A stretch of DNA of 64,000 nt from Peribacillus frigoritolerans (GTDB taxonomy: Bacteria; Bacillota; Bacilli; Bacillales; DSM-1321): assembly GCF_001636405.1 (NCBI RefSeq), contig NZ_KV440950.1, positions 1,325,712 to 1,389,711 on the forward strand, given 5' to 3'. Position 1 is the first letter of the stretch; each line of letters starts with the position of its first letter. Both the position numbers and the translations under genes were made by a program. The notes below the pieces were generated by a model. It worked only from the letters and a program-made list of their open reading frames with translations. It did not search any database and was not told the origin of the DNA. Shown one piece after another: positions 8,315-16,920 of this stretch.

Positions 8315-9703
8315 TCAGCCTAGATACTGCTTTAATATTTCTAATCCTATTTTTAACTCATCGAATGAGTTTGTGGAAGAAAGTGCAATACGCAAATACA
8401 TATCAGGGGTGGTTTGCCCGCTTTGAAAACGATTGGAATGAAAAACCCGAATGCCGCGCCTTTTCAAATCGGTTTCCAGCTGTAACGCATCGTTATGCCC
8501 TTTAATTGGAAGCCAGCGATATAGACTGAGAGGATGTCCGACATCCTTTCTTAAGGGGAAATATTCCGAATAAATATCATTTGCAGTTTGTGCAAGCCGT
8601 TTCTTATGAGAAACAATTTCATGAGCCTTTCCTGATAGGATTAGCTCTGAGATGACCTCTGCATCAAAAGAAGAGGTCTTTACATTTATGTTGAAAATGG
8701 CCTGGGAAATTTTCTCGCGAAATGTTTCTCCATAAACCATATAGGCAACTCTTAATCCGGAACATATGGACTTAGAGGTGCCGCAAATATAAACGCTCTG
8801 TTCCGGAAGCAAATGGAACATCGGCTGCCGGTAGTCGGGGATAATGCCTGCCGTCAGGAATGCATGAATATCATCCTCAATCAAAATTAAACGATGCTTT
8901 CGGATAACCGCTGCCAATTCTTGCTTTCGAATATCCGACATCATGATTGTGGTCGGATTGTTGCAGGAGGGCATCAGAAATATCCCGTCAATATTTGTTT
9001 GACAACATTGCTTTTCAAGTTCATCTGGCAGCATTCCAAACTGGTCTCCGTGAATGGGCACTAACTTAATATGAAACATCTTTGCCAGCTCGATAAAGTT
9101 TGAATAGGTATATAAGTCGGTTGCAATTCTATTACCAGGCTCAAACAAAGCAGCGAGGGCAACAGCCAATGCATTTTGGGCACCGGAAACGATTGCTATA
9201 TGCTCTTGATCCGCGTGAATGCCGAAAGATTCCATCCAGTTTAGAGCTGCTGTTTTTTGATGTGGAATCCCAGTCGGATCGTTGTAATTGAGCAGCTGTT
9301 CCAAATAACTTTTGTTCACGGTTTTTTGTAAAGTTTCTGAAACGATATCATTGGTTTGCTCAAAAGATGCCACAAAACCAAGATCGATGCTGTTTGCCGT
9401 TTTATCCGCGGAAATGGTTATGGAACGAGTGGCATTGGGAGCCACAAAGGTTCCGCTTCCCGTAACGGCATATATCAATCCCTTTACCTCGCATAATTTG
9501 TAGGATCGGGTAATCGTGGTGAAGTTTAAGTCAAGAAAATCTGCCAATTCTCGTTGAGGGGGCAACTTGGTTCCAGGTGCTAAAAAACCATTTATTATAT
9601 CTTGTTCAAGTAATGATGCGAGAGATTTATAAAAAGGACGCTTTAATGCATTCTTATCAGGTTTCCAGGACATTGGATAATTGTCAAACGAATTTACTGG
9701 CAT
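8315..9703 (-). CDS. MocR-type (GntR/aminotransferase) transcriptional regulator
   Basis: 462 residues: an N-terminal GntR winged helix (about 25-90; GFLAPGTKLPPQRELADFL and TGSGTFVAP) fused to a fold-type I aminotransferase domain with AIVSGAQNALA, PSCNNPTTIMMS, LIEDDIHAFL and CGTSKSICSGLRVAYM, whose Lys should form the PLP aldimine. MocR regulators use PLP or its amino-acid adduct as effector. It is divergent from azlCD, and the gap carries two copies of a CCATACAA/TTGTATGG inverted repeat, so control of branched-chain amino-acid (or related) export is likely. Start ATG 9703 has an AGGAGAGGTG site. Confidence 0.93.
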   Translation of the reverse strand: MPVNSFDNYPMSWKPDKNALKRPFYKSLASLLEQDIINGFLAPGTKLPPQRELADFLDLNFTTITRSYKLCEVKGLIYAVTGSGTFVAPNATRSITISADKTANSIDLGFVASFEQTNDIVSETLQKTVNKSYLEQLLNYNDPTGIPHQKTAALNWMESFGIHADQEHIAIVSGAQNALAVALAALFEPGNRIATDLYTYSNFIELAKMFHIKLVPIHGDQFGMLPDELEKQCCQTNIDGIFLMPSCNNPTTIMMSDIRKQELAAVIRKHRLILIEDDIHAFLTAGIIPDYRQPMFHLLPEQSVYICGTSKSICSGLRVAYMVYGETFREKISQAIFNINVKTSSFDAEVISELILSGKAHEIVSHKKRLAQTANDIYSEYFPLRKDVGHPLSLYRWLPIKGHNDALQLETDLKRRGIRVFHSNRFQSGQTTPDMYLRIALSSTNSFDELKIGLEILKQYLG

Positions 9704-9723
9704 ACTTCACCTCTCCTAGTCTT

Positions 9724-9892
9724 ATTCCATACAATCATATCATTTTTTGTATGGAATTCTAATGCTGAAACGGTCGGCTTTAAAAGAATATAAGGTGATT
9801 AGCCTATCAGACTCCCTCATTTTGATGAAATGGGGGAATTTTATTTTAATTGTAATCCATACAATTAACTTGTTTTTTGTACGGATTTTGTA
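9724..9892. promoter_or_regulatory. Divergent control region with two CATACAAT...TTGTATGG inverted repeats
   Basis: ATTCCATACAAT ... ATTTTTTGTATGGAAT lies at 9724-9758 and a second, slightly diverged copy TCCATACAAT ... TTTTTTGTACGGA at 9855-9887. Each has half-sites about 12-15 bp apart, and they lie near the two divergent promoters. They are the obvious candidate binding sites for the MocR protein; this is inferred. Confidence 0.7.
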
Positions 9893-9933
9893 TGTTAAGT
9901 TTAAATAAATTTAGCCATCAGGATGTGATTTAT

Positions 9934-10647
9934 ATGAAAAAACGAACTCAACTGATACCAGCATTTCGTGCGGCTTTTCCGTACACAGTGCCCATTTTGG
10001 CAGGCTTTTTATTTTTAGGCATCGCTTATGGAATCTTTATGAATTCATTAGGGTTCAGCGCGATTTACCCGATATTGATGAGTCTAACGATATTTGCAGG
10101 ATCGATGGAGTTTATTGCAGCCAATTTATTGCTTGTCGCGTTCAATCCGATTAACGCCCTTTTTCTAACCTTAATGGTGAATGCACGGCATTTGTTTTAT
10201 GGCATATCCATGCTTGATAAATATAGGGGGACCGGTAAGAAAAAGCTGTATCTGATTTTTGGGCTTTGCGATGAGTCTTTTTCCATCAATTGTACCGTTG
10301 ATGTACCGAAGGATGTCGATAAGGGCTGGTTCATGTTTTTCGTGACAATGCTCAACCATTGCTATTGGGTGATAGGAGCAGCGATTGGCGGCATCTTTGG
10401 CTCTTTTGTCAAATTCAATACAGAAGGACTCGATTTTGTTATGACGGCTCTCTTTGTCGTGATTTTCATTGAACAATGGATGAAAGAGAAAAACCATCAT
10501 AGTGCTCTTGCTGGGCTTGGCCTGTCAGCTGTCTGCCTAATTATATTTGGCGGGAGCAACTTCATTATCCCTGCCATGTTTGCCATTTTGGGGTTACTTT
10601 CCTTACTTAGAAAGCCGTTAGAGAAAGTTGAGGTGAGAACCATATGA
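9934..10647 (+). CDS. azlC: AzlC-family branched-chain amino acid exporter, large subunit
   Basis: 237 residues, strongly hydrophobic, with the AzlC landmarks [45 protein letters not shown] and LCDESFSI. AzlC with AzlD forms an inner-membrane exporter; AzlCD of B. subtilis confers 4-azaleucine resistance. ATG 9934 is chosen (AGGATGTG seven bases upstream). The stop overlaps the azlD start by four bases, so translational coupling is likely. The divergent MocR gene is the presumed regulator. Confidence 0.93.
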   Translation: MKKRTQLIPAFRAAFPYTVPILAGFLFLGIAYGIFMNSLGFSAIYPILMSLTIFAGSMEFIAANLLLVAFNPINALFLTLMVNARHLFYGISMLDKYRGTGKKKLYLIFGLCDESFSINCTVDVPKDVDKGWFMFFVTMLNHCYWVIGAAIGGIFGSFVKFNTEGLDFVMTALFVVIFIEQWMKEKNHHSALAGLGLSAVCLIIFGGSNFIIPAMFAILGLLSLLRKPLEKVEVRTI

Positions 10648-10976
10648 CAATGACTTTAACGCAGCAAATCATTACAATTGCGATGGTCGTTTTAGGTACA
10701 ATGCTTACAAGGTTTCTTCCGTTCATCGTTTTCCCATCAGGAAAACCCACACCGAAGTATGTACAGTATCTCGGTAAAATGCTGCCATCTGCAGTAATTG
10801 GGCTTTTAATCATTTATTGTTTAAAGGATGTAAGCCTGCAATCCGGAAGTCATGGCATCCCTGAATTCATTGGGGTGGCGGTAGTTGCCCTGCTTCACGT
10901 TTGGAAGAAAATGATGCTCCTCTCGATAGCGGGGGGAACGATTGTCTACATGATGCTGATTCAATTGGTTTTTTAA
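10644..10976 (+). CDS. azlD: AzlD-family branched-chain amino acid exporter, small subunit
   Basis: 110 residues with several hydrophobic helices and the family pattern [41 protein letters not shown]. Partner of AzlC; the ATGA overlap at 10644 indicates a two-gene operon. Length is typical of AzlD (about 100-110 residues). Confidence 0.93.
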   Translation: MTMTLTQQIITIAMVVLGTMLTRFLPFIVFPSGKPTPKYVQYLGKMLPSAVIGLLIIYCLKDVSLQSGSHGIPEFIGVAVVALLHVWKKMMLLSIAGGTIVYMMLIQLVF

Positions 10977-11024
10977 AGAGATAATGATCAGCACAGCCAA
11001 CTCACATCACAATTACTGATATCA

Positions 11025-11195
11025 ATGGAATTGGAAGGGGCAGGTTTAGTGGCCCGTGCAAAGGAAGTCAAACGAAACCATCGGACAGGATTTTATCGGA
11101 TAGACGTCCTCCATGAGCAAAACCTGATCGCAGCCATGGAGGCAGTGTCATACCGAAAAGATCATAATTTTATAGAACTTGATGAACAAAATTAA
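11025..11195 (+). pseudogene. C-terminal fragment of a PaaI-type hot-dog thioesterase
   Basis: The 56 codons from 11025 encode GAGLVARAKEVKRNHRTGFYRIDV and LIAAMEAVSYRK. This matches the last strands of PaaI / phenylacetic-acid-degradation thioesterases (AxAxEVxRxxRTGxYxVxV, LIAxxxGxSYR). The catalytic N-terminal half is absent and a neighbouring frame (THITITDINGIG) just upstream hints at a frameshift. It is therefore read as a decayed remnant directly after azlD. Confidence 0.6.
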
Positions 11196-11214
11196 GCACT
11201 AATAGTTTACGAGC

Positions 11215-11242
11215 AGAGCTGTCTTTAAGGCAGCTTTTTCTT
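11215..11242 (+). terminator. AGAGCTG/CAGCT terminator-like repeat element
   Basis: AGAGCTGTCTTTAAGGCAGC then TTTTTCTTATGG, followed by GGGCAGGGTAGTTACA, the companion motif of this repeat family. Probably the end of the azlCD transcript. Confidence 0.75.
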
Positions 11243-11352
11243 ATGGCATTTTAGGGCAGGGTAGTTACATGCATTTCTTCATGAGTTATTGAAACATTAA
11301 TCAATCCTCTTTCCAGCAATCCTGAAATGAATCGGTTATTCTGAATCGCTAA

Positions 11353-11383
11353 TAAGGCTAGGCAGTGGGCATGCCTAGCCTTT
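11353..11383. terminator. Terminator after the MFS gene
   Basis: AAGGCTAGGCA-GTGGGCA-TGCCTAGCCTT stem. The plus side ends in TTTT; on the minus side it is placed right after the MFS gene stop with a weaker T-run. Possibly bidirectional. Confidence 0.7.
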
Positions 11384-11389
11384 TCATAC

Positions 11390-12556
11390 TCAGGAAAGTT
11401 GTTGTGTAGGAGTAAACTTGTAGTTTCTTAGGAAAATCATTACTGAACTTAATAACAATGATAGTAAACCCACGAATACCACGTATTGTGTCCCCAGCTC
11501 TGATATGAATAATCCACCTGCTGCAGCACCGATTGTCGTTCCCAAGTTAACCGCTGTTAAAAATAGTCCATTAGCGAAATCAGGAGATTCGGGGGCTGAA
11601 GACATGATCCAGTATTGATTGATATTACCCCCTATACCAGCTAAAATCCCCCAAATTAATGTAAGGATAGCCATAGGAATGGTGAACTGTCCAAGTAAGA
11701 ATAATATGATGTAAACTGATCCCAATGCAAAAGGGAAAATCACTACAGATTTGTTCGCATTTTTAGTAAGCAGCTTCCCTGCCGCGATGTTTCCAATAAT
11801 ATTGGCACCACCGTAAATGAGTAACATTAAACTGATTGTGTTCGAAGACATATTCGTAACAGTTTTCAGATACTCAGTAAGATAGCTATAAACTCCAAAT
11901 ACGGCTGAGTTCAATAGAATGACAGCCACAATGGATAGCCATGTAATTGATTTTTTTAATACGGATAATTGCGCTCCGTAAGAAAGTTTTTCCTCAACAG
12001 GCATGGATGGTACAAAAATCAATGTAGCAAGAAATACAATCGCATTAACAATCGCAAAGAATGCCATCGCCATTTCAATCGAAACGGCATTAGCAATAAA
12101 ACTTACGATGGGTACACCGACTACCATTCCAGCGGATACTCCGATAAAAACTTTAGAAACAGCTTTTGGGGCTTCCTCCTTGCTGACGGAGTCGGCCGCT
12201 ACGGTAAAAGCCAATGAACAGTATATCGGATGAAAAAAGGCTGGAACTATACGGGCAACTAATGCAAGGGTAAAGTTAGTTGTAAATATGGATACGATGT
12301 TCCCCAAAACGAAAACACCTAGCACAAGCAGCATGACCTTCTTCCGGTTCATCCCCGAAAATAATAACGGCATAGTCGGACCGGATACAGCTACAGCAAG
12401 GGCAAAAAGACTCACAAGCAATCCTGCTTTTGAGATGCTGACATGAAAGTGATCGGCAATGGAAGGCAAGATGCCAATTACCCCCATTTCAGTATTGATG
12501 ATTCCGAAAACACCGATGGTTAATATAAAGATAAGTAAGGTATTTTGTTTTTGCAA
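11390..12556 (-). CDS. MFS transporter, DHA1 (drug:H+ antiporter / sugar-efflux-like) type
   Basis: 388 residues with 12 predicted membrane segments. DHA1 features include the N-terminal MGVIGILPSIADHF, motif A-like loop SGMNRKKVMLL after TM2, and motif-C-like FIGVSAGMVVGVPI in TM5. These proteins export small molecules by proton antiport; the substrate cannot be inferred. The lipoprotein gene upstream on the same strand starts 25 bp away, so they may form a unit. Confidence 0.88.
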   Translation of the reverse strand: MQKQNTLLIFILTIGVFGIINTEMGVIGILPSIADHFHVSISKAGLLVSLFALAVAVSGPTMPLLFSGMNRKKVMLLVLGVFVLGNIVSIFTTNFTLALVARIVPAFFHPIYCSLAFTVAADSVSKEEAPKAVSKVFIGVSAGMVVGVPIVSFIANAVSIEMAMAFFAIVNAIVFLATLIFVPSMPVEEKLSYGAQLSVLKKSITWLSIVAVILLNSAVFGVYSYLTEYLKTVTNMSSNTISLMLLIYGGANIIGNIAAGKLLTKNANKSVVIFPFALGSVYIILFLLGQFTIPMAILTLIWGILAGIGGNINQYWIMSSAPESPDFANGLFLTAVNLGTTIGAAAGGLFISELGTQYVVFVGLLSLLLSSVMIFLRNYKFTPTQQLS

Positions 12557-12580
12557 AAAAGTTCCTCCAAACCTCTTCCT

Positions 12581-13147
12581 TTAATCGACTTTTTCAATAT
12601 GAACTGTGAAATCACCATGAACATTTTCAATGTTTTCTTTTCCAGATTCAATTTTCCCTAGTTTAATAAGCCCATTTGAATATCCAAAGTCCTTATAAAA
12701 TATAGCTAAATTCCCCCATGGAGCAAAATAAGTGAAGTCTCCTATTTTAGGGTCAATTCCTGATGGCGCCTCTTTAGTAGATAATTTATTTGGTGGATAA
12801 CTGATCTTTTCCGTTCCTCCATAATCTTCAAATGTTAATGTAAGGGGGAGTAATGATAAAAAATCCTTACTTGTTGGATTATCATACATGTTGACAATGA
12901 CATCTCCGTTGTTAAGTGTTAATTTTATTCTTATATCTTTCATAGCATCTACCCCTTCATTATCTCTTGTAGAATCTTGGCTATCCCTATTGTTTGATTC
13001 ATCAGCTGTCACTTCTTGTTTGCTACTATTGATAGTCAAATTTTCTTCGTTGCTTGTGTTTTCTTCATTGGTCCTACTATTGCAAGCTGTTAAAAACAAT
13101 GAAGATACTATGAATGTTAACAATATCCGTTGAACGGTCTTCTTCAT
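12581..13147 (-). CDS. Lipoprotein with cyclophilin-like fold domain
   Basis: 188 residues from ATG 13147 (AAGGGTGGGG upstream; GTG 13159 also in frame). A signal sequence ends in the lipobox LTAC, followed by a Ser/Asn/Glu-rich linker of about 45 residues. The C-terminal half has the bacterial cyclophilin-like domain pattern KLTLNNGDVIVNMYDNPTS, DYGGTEKISYPP and FTYFAPWGNLAIFYKDFGYSNGLIKLGKI. Proteins of this family lack established prolyl-isomerase activity. Membrane-anchored on the outer face by lipidation. Confidence 0.87.
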   Translation of the reverse strand: MKKTVQRILLTFIVSSLFLTACNSRTNEENTSNEENLTINSSKQEVTADESNNRDSQDSTRDNEGVDAMKDIRIKLTLNNGDVIVNMYDNPTSKDFLSLLPLTLTFEDYGGTEKISYPPNKLSTKEAPSGIDPKIGDFTYFAPWGNLAIFYKDFGYSNGLIKLGKIESGKENIENVHGDFTVHIEKVD

Positions 13148-13179
13148 TAAAATCCCCACCCTTCACTTCTAAAGTTATT

Positions 13180-13335
13180 TCAGTTTTTTTGAACTACTTT
13201 TTTCTCCTGCCTCTGAATAAATTTCAAAGCATAATGTGTCCCAGCAATATAGATTCCCATGATAGATAGGTGGTCAATTAAAAACCTTAGAGTGGAATCA
13301 TCCTCCAAGTTTCGTTTTATTGTTCTGTAATCCAT
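13180..13335 (-). CDS. Possible small gene or gene remnant, 51 aa
   Basis: On the minus strand ATG 13335 opens 51 codons (MDYRTIKRNLEDDS ... FLIDHLSIMGIYIAGTHYALKFI) to a stop at 13180. Composition looks protein-like, with a C-terminal hydrophobic helix. Just upstream another frame reads HDNDIQLGLIVREAKLGWITEQ and ends over this start, so the stretch may instead be a decayed longer gene broken by a frameshift. I recognise no family. The ribosome site is weak. Confidence 0.35.
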   Translation of the reverse strand: MDYRTIKRNLEDDSTLRFLIDHLSIMGIYIAGTHYALKFIQRQEKKVVQKN

Positions 13336-13477
13336 CCTAACTTGGCTTCTCTGACTATTAATCCAAGTTGAATATCATTGTCGTGGAAAGGGAATTACTT
13401 TCATACTAAAAATCCAGTATATGGTAAGGATTAACAACATCCTTCAAATCTACATACGTATGGAATTCCATTCAGAC

Positions 13478-13517
13478 AAAAAAATGTGAGTCCCGACAAG
13501 ATTTGCAGGACTCACAC
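13478..13517 (-). terminator. Terminator of the alpha/beta hydrolase gene
   Basis: On the minus strand TGTGAGTCC ... GGACTCACA is followed by TTTTTTTGT. Placed about 60 bp past the stop of the gene ending at 13574. Confidence 0.9.
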
Positions 13518-13573
13518 AGTGGTTTCACTCAAGGTAACATTGCACGCAAAGCTCGCTGCGATCCATACAGGCC

Positions 13574-14641
13574 TTATTTCTTCTTCAGATTTTCTTTGAA
13601 GAAGGACTCGAGCTTATCAAAGGGGATTAAATTCACCCGGTCGTACAGATCCACATGACCTGCGCCCGGAACAATGTAGAGTTCCTTCGGTTCGGCCGCC
13701 AGCTTGTAGGCGTCTTCGCTGAACTCTCTGGAATGAGCGTTTTCACCCGTGATGAAAAGCATCGGGCGTGGGGAAATCGTCTCTATGTCTTCGAACGGGT
13801 AAAAGTTCATGAACTTGACGTTACTGGTCAGAGTAGGGTGTGTCGTCAGTTCCGGCGATGTGCCCTTGGGAGTGAATTCACCTCTTGGAGTGCGGTAGAA
13901 GTCATAAAACTCACGTTCAATCGCCGTTGAGTTTTCATTCAGTTCATGTACTGTCCCACTGGTGTATTTGGTTTTACCGCCTGTGAACTCCACATAGCGT
14001 TGCTCCGATGCCTCTTCGAGAATCTTCTTTCTCTGCTCAAGAGTCTGCGAGTGTTTAAGCCCGTTACGGTTGGCGGCCCCCATGTCGTACATACTGACTG
14101 TCGCAATGGCTTTCATGCGTGGGTCGATCTTGGCTGCGCTGATGACAAAGCTCCCGCTGCCGCAAATCCCGAGAACACCAATCCGATCTCTGTCAACAAA
14201 TGGCCGGGTGCCTAGGAAATCCACCGCAGCACTGAAATCCTCGGCATAGATATCCGGCGAAACTGCGTTGCGGGGCTGACCCTCACTCTCTCCCCAGAAA
14301 GACAAATCCAAGGACAAAGTAACAAATCCCCGTTCAGCCATTTTAGTGGCATACAAATTCGCACTCTGTTCTTTTACTGCGCCCATAGGATGCCCGACAA
14401 TGATCGCGGGATTTTTGGTGTTCTTTTTCAAACTTTTGGGTATGAAAAGGTTCCCTGCGACATTCATGTTGTATTGGTTTTTAAACTCAACCTTCTTCAT
14501 GGTTACCTCGTTGCTCTTGTAAAAATTGTCTGCCCCATTGGACATGTCCGGCGTGTATGCAGCGCAAACGCCGGTCGCGGATAAAAGCAAGCCCAGTGCT
14601 AACACTGTGAGTACACGCCTGATAATCGTTTTTTTCTTCAT
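13574..14641 (-). CDS. Secreted alpha/beta hydrolase, dienelactone-hydrolase / YcjY type
   Basis: 355 residues from ATG 14641 (AAGGGTG upstream; a longer frame to 14722 lacks a site). A cleavable signal peptide (KKKTIIRRVLTVLALGLLLSATGVCA) precedes an alpha/beta hydrolase domain: PAIIVGHPMGAVKEQ, nucleophile elbow GVLGICGSGS with Cys in the nucleophile position, acid region near LFITGENAHSREF, and GAGHVDLYD with the catalytic His. Such a Cys elbow recalls dienelactone hydrolases. By eye the gene is more GC-rich than its surroundings, a possible sign of transfer. It is divergent from a TetR gene, the likely repressor. Confidence 0.85.
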   Translation of the reverse strand: MKKKTIIRRVLTVLALGLLLSATGVCAAYTPDMSNGADNFYKSNEVTMKKVEFKNQYNMNVAGNLFIPKSLKKNTKNPAIIVGHPMGAVKEQSANLYATKMAERGFVTLSLDLSFWGESEGQPRNAVSPDIYAEDFSAAVDFLGTRPFVDRDRIGVLGICGSGSFVISAAKIDPRMKAIATVSMYDMGAANRNGLKHSQTLEQRKKILEEASEQRYVEFTGGKTKYTSGTVHELNENSTAIEREFYDFYRTPRGEFTPKGTSPELTTHPTLTSNVKFMNFYPFEDIETISPRPMLFITGENAHSREFSEDAYKLAAEPKELYIVPGAGHVDLYDRVNLIPFDKLESFFKENLKKK

Positions 14642-14739
14642 TTTTAAAACAACACCCTTTCTTATTATTGTTTTGAAAAAAATTCTTTTGTGACTATCAT
14701 GGTGTACATTGCCCTCGTTCAAAAAGAAATCCTCATTGA

Positions 14740-14826
14740 TTGATTAATCAACATCTGTTTATAATTATTAAATAGAAACAGGATGCTCTCAATGGTTAAA
14801 TGAACGCAATTCGTTGATTACTCAAC
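14740..14826. promoter_or_regulatory. Divergent TetR operators, TTGATTAATCAA and GTTGATTACTCAAC
   Basis: Two related palindromes at 14740-14751 and 14813-14826 lie between the hydrolase and TetR genes, with a further half-site-like TTGTTGATTATT at 14840-14851. Position and shared GTTGATTA half-site make them likely operators of the adjacent TetR protein. Confidence 0.7.
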
Positions 14827-14860
14827 AAATCAATAAAAATTGTTGATTATTTTTAGGAAA

Positions 14861-14875
14861 GTTTGGTGACCAAAC
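14861..14875. repeat. 15-bp inverted repeat abutting the TetR start codon
   Basis: GTTTGGTGACCAAAC is a 7-1-7 perfect inverted repeat ending two bases before the ATG at 14877 and spanning the only plausible ribosome site (GGTGA). It could be a protein site or a small hairpin that limits translation. Confidence 0.6.
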
Positions 14876-14876
14876 C

Positions 14877-15422
14877 ATGCCGAAAGTAGACAGAAGAATA
14901 ACCAAAAGCCAAGAAGCCATTAAAAAGGCTCTCATTGAACTGATGTCCGAAAAAAGTTTTGATGACATTACCATTCAGGATATTGCAGACAGAGCAAATG
15001 TTAATCGAGGAACCATCTATCTTCATTACTTAGATAAATTTGATCTATTAGATAAAATCATGGAAGAACATATAAACAACATGAGTAATTTTTGTGAATC
15101 GGCAACTGAAATGGACTATATAGAATCGACTGTACACTGTATGGAATACTTTAAGGGCAATTATTTATTCTTTTCGACGATGTTAGCGAGTGAAGGAGCT
15201 CAATATTTTCGCAGTCAGTTCCTTAAGTTCAATATCGAAGAGTTCAAGAAAGATGTGGACATAACAAAAGGGAAAAATGCCGATCAAAATGAAGATGTAA
15301 TTGTTCAATTTGTTGCAAATGCTTACGTAGGGGTAGTGGAATGGTGGTTAAAGAATGGAATGCCTTATCCACCTCGTGCCATGGCAGAAAAAGTGGGGGA
15401 TTTGTTAGAGAGGATTGTATAA
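14877..15422 (+). CDS. TetR/AcrR-family transcriptional regulator
   Basis: 181 residues. The N-terminal HTH is clear: RRITKSQEAIKKALIELMSEKSFDDITIQDIADRANVNRGTIYLHY. The C-terminal half resembles the TetR_C_8-type ligand domain (aromatic YFKGNYLFFSTML, YVGVVEWWLKNGMPYPP). The divergent secreted hydrolase and shared GTTGATTA palindromes suggest it controls that gene and itself. Effector unknown. Confidence 0.9.
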   Translation: MPKVDRRITKSQEAIKKALIELMSEKSFDDITIQDIADRANVNRGTIYLHYLDKFDLLDKIMEEHINNMSNFCESATEMDYIESTVHCMEYFKGNYLFFSTMLASEGAQYFRSQFLKFNIEEFKKDVDITKGKNADQNEDVIVQFVANAYVGVVEWWLKNGMPYPPRAMAEKVGDLLERIV

Positions 15423-15469
15423 CTAGCTAATGAGAAACTTACCTGGGATAGTTGTCTCTGTAAGAAAAG

Positions 15470-15497
15470 GGGTGTCTATAAGGCATCTCTTTTTTTA
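15470..15497 (+). terminator. Terminator-like repeat element after the TetR gene
   Basis: GGTGTCTATAAGGCATCTCTTTTTTTATGGAACAAAAGGG: weak stem with a long T-run. A diverged member of the AGCTG/CAGCT repeat family. Confidence 0.55.
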
Positions 15498-15642
15498 TGG
15501 AACAAAAGGGATAGATTGGTGTAGAAGGACTATTACAGGAATAGTGGAATTATAATTAATGGAATATATTTTTAACTGTAGTCCAAGGTTCCTTAAAAGT
15601 TGCTTGATTTCAAATCAATTGCATAGTAAGGAGAATTTTAGT

Positions 15643-16287
15643 ATGAAAATAAAATGGTTTGGACATTCTGCCTTTTTACTAACATCCGAAAGAGGAACCA
15701 CGATTCTTATTGATCCATATTATCGCTTCATCCGTTACCGTATGCCAAGCATTGAACCAGATATAGTCGCCGTTACCCATAATCATTTCGATCACAATAA
15801 AATTCAAGCTGCAACAGGTGATTACTTGCTTGTGAATGAGCCGAAGGAATACATCCGCGAAGATGTAAGAATTAGGGGATTTAAGACATTTCACGACAAG
15901 GTAAATGGCGAGAAGAGAGGCCCCAATATCATATATCGTTTCCAAATGGACGATCTGACAATCTGTCACTGCGGAGATTTAGGGCATCTATTATCAGAAG
16001 AACAACTAAATGAAATTGGAAAAGTGGATGTTCTCATCATTCCTGTAGGAGGTACATTCACGATTAATGCCCTAGAAGCCACTCAAGTAATGCGTCAATT
16101 GAAATCTACTATTACGATTCCCATGCATTATAGAACAAAGTCATTGTCGGTTGTTGGCTTGATGTTTTCAAAGGTAGATAAGTTTCTTCAGATTTCCGGA
16201 AAGCGAACAACAGAAGTTAAGACATTGGATATTTCCAAAGAAAATTTGCCGGAATATGCTGGTGTCGTTACCATGCTCTATGAATGA
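15643..16287 (+). CDS. UlaG-like MBL-fold metal-dependent hydrolase
   Basis: 214 residues from ATG 15643, which has AAGGAG at ideal spacing (open frame begins at 15559 without a site). Motifs: KIKWFGHSAFLL, ILIDPYYRF, AVTHNHFDHNK (intact HxHxDH), CHCGDLGH and IPMHYRTK. The WFGHSxFL start and this layout place it with the UlaG/YtkL-type hydrolases, which bind one or two metal ions in the cytoplasm. Substrate unknown; monocistronic. Confidence 0.87.
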   Translation: MKIKWFGHSAFLLTSERGTTILIDPYYRFIRYRMPSIEPDIVAVTHNHFDHNKIQAATGDYLLVNEPKEYIREDVRIRGFKTFHDKVNGEKRGPNIIYRFQMDDLTICHCGDLGHLLSEEQLNEIGKVDVLIIPVGGTFTINALEATQVMRQLKSTITIPMHYRTKSLSVVGLMFSKVDKFLQISGKRTTEVKTLDISKENLPEYAGVVTMLYE

Positions 16288-16475
16288 ATATAAGGCTGCG
16301 ATGTGAATCACAATGATTGCGATGTCTAAAAAATGTTGCGAATTGATAAGAGATCCTGTAAATAACGAAAGGGCAGGTTAGTTAAAGAACAAAAAGGGAA
16401 GATACTAATCAATGAATTGAATCAATTAAGCTTCCTCTTTACGTTATAAGGAGATAGAATATAAATAAAAAGGTG

Positions 16476-16880
16476 ATGACAATAAAAAAAGTAAAAAGTA
16501 TCCTATTCTTTCTTCTTGGGGCCATATCTCTTTTGATTGGTATCGCAGGGACTGTGTTACCAGTTCTGCCAGGCGGTCCGTTTTACTTATTTGCTGCCTT
16601 TTGCTTTGCTAAAAGCTCCAAGTCGATTGAAAACTGGTTCAAGAGCACCTCATTATATGAAAAATACGTTGAAGCATTCCTGCAAAAAAAAGGCATGACC
16701 CGAAGAGAGAAAATAAGAATCAATTTAATTGCCGATTTCTTCATCGTGATTTCTGTATTTTATGTGGACATCCTATTGGTGAAAATCTTATTGGTCGCAC
16801 TCGCCCTCTACAAACATTATTATTTCATTAAAAAAATTAAGACAATTGATCGAAACGGTACGGAAAAAAGAGCGTTTTGA
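16476..16880 (+). CDS. YbaN/DUF454 family small membrane protein
   Basis: 134 residues. LLIGIAGTVLPVLPGGPFYLFAAFCFAKSSKSIENWF is the DUF454 signature: a first membrane hairpin with conserved LPxLPxxPF, then an amphipathic region and a hydrophobic C-terminal segment. Inner-membrane protein of unknown function. ATG 16476 is used; GTG 16473 is in frame, and the AAAAAGG site is unusually close to both. Confidence 0.88.
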   Translation: MTIKKVKSILFFLLGAISLLIGIAGTVLPVLPGGPFYLFAAFCFAKSSKSIENWFKSTSLYEKYVEAFLQKKGMTRREKIRINLIADFFIVISVFYVDILLVKILLVALALYKHYYFIKKIKTIDRNGTEKRAF

Positions 16881-16894
16881 ACCTTCAAATAAAG

Positions 16895-16920
16895 GAGTTG
16901 CTTCGGCAGCTCTTTTTCTC
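16895..16920 (+). terminator. AGTTGC/GCAGCT terminator-like repeat element
   Basis: GAGTTGC-TTCG-GCAGCTC followed by TTTTTCTCATGG; a stable tetraloop hairpin that probably ends the DUF454 transcript. From here to 17301 there is no gene; the stretch holds further decayed copies (GTCTTTTTTTTAAGC, CAGCAGGTTAGTTAAACAAGC). Confidence 0.7.
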
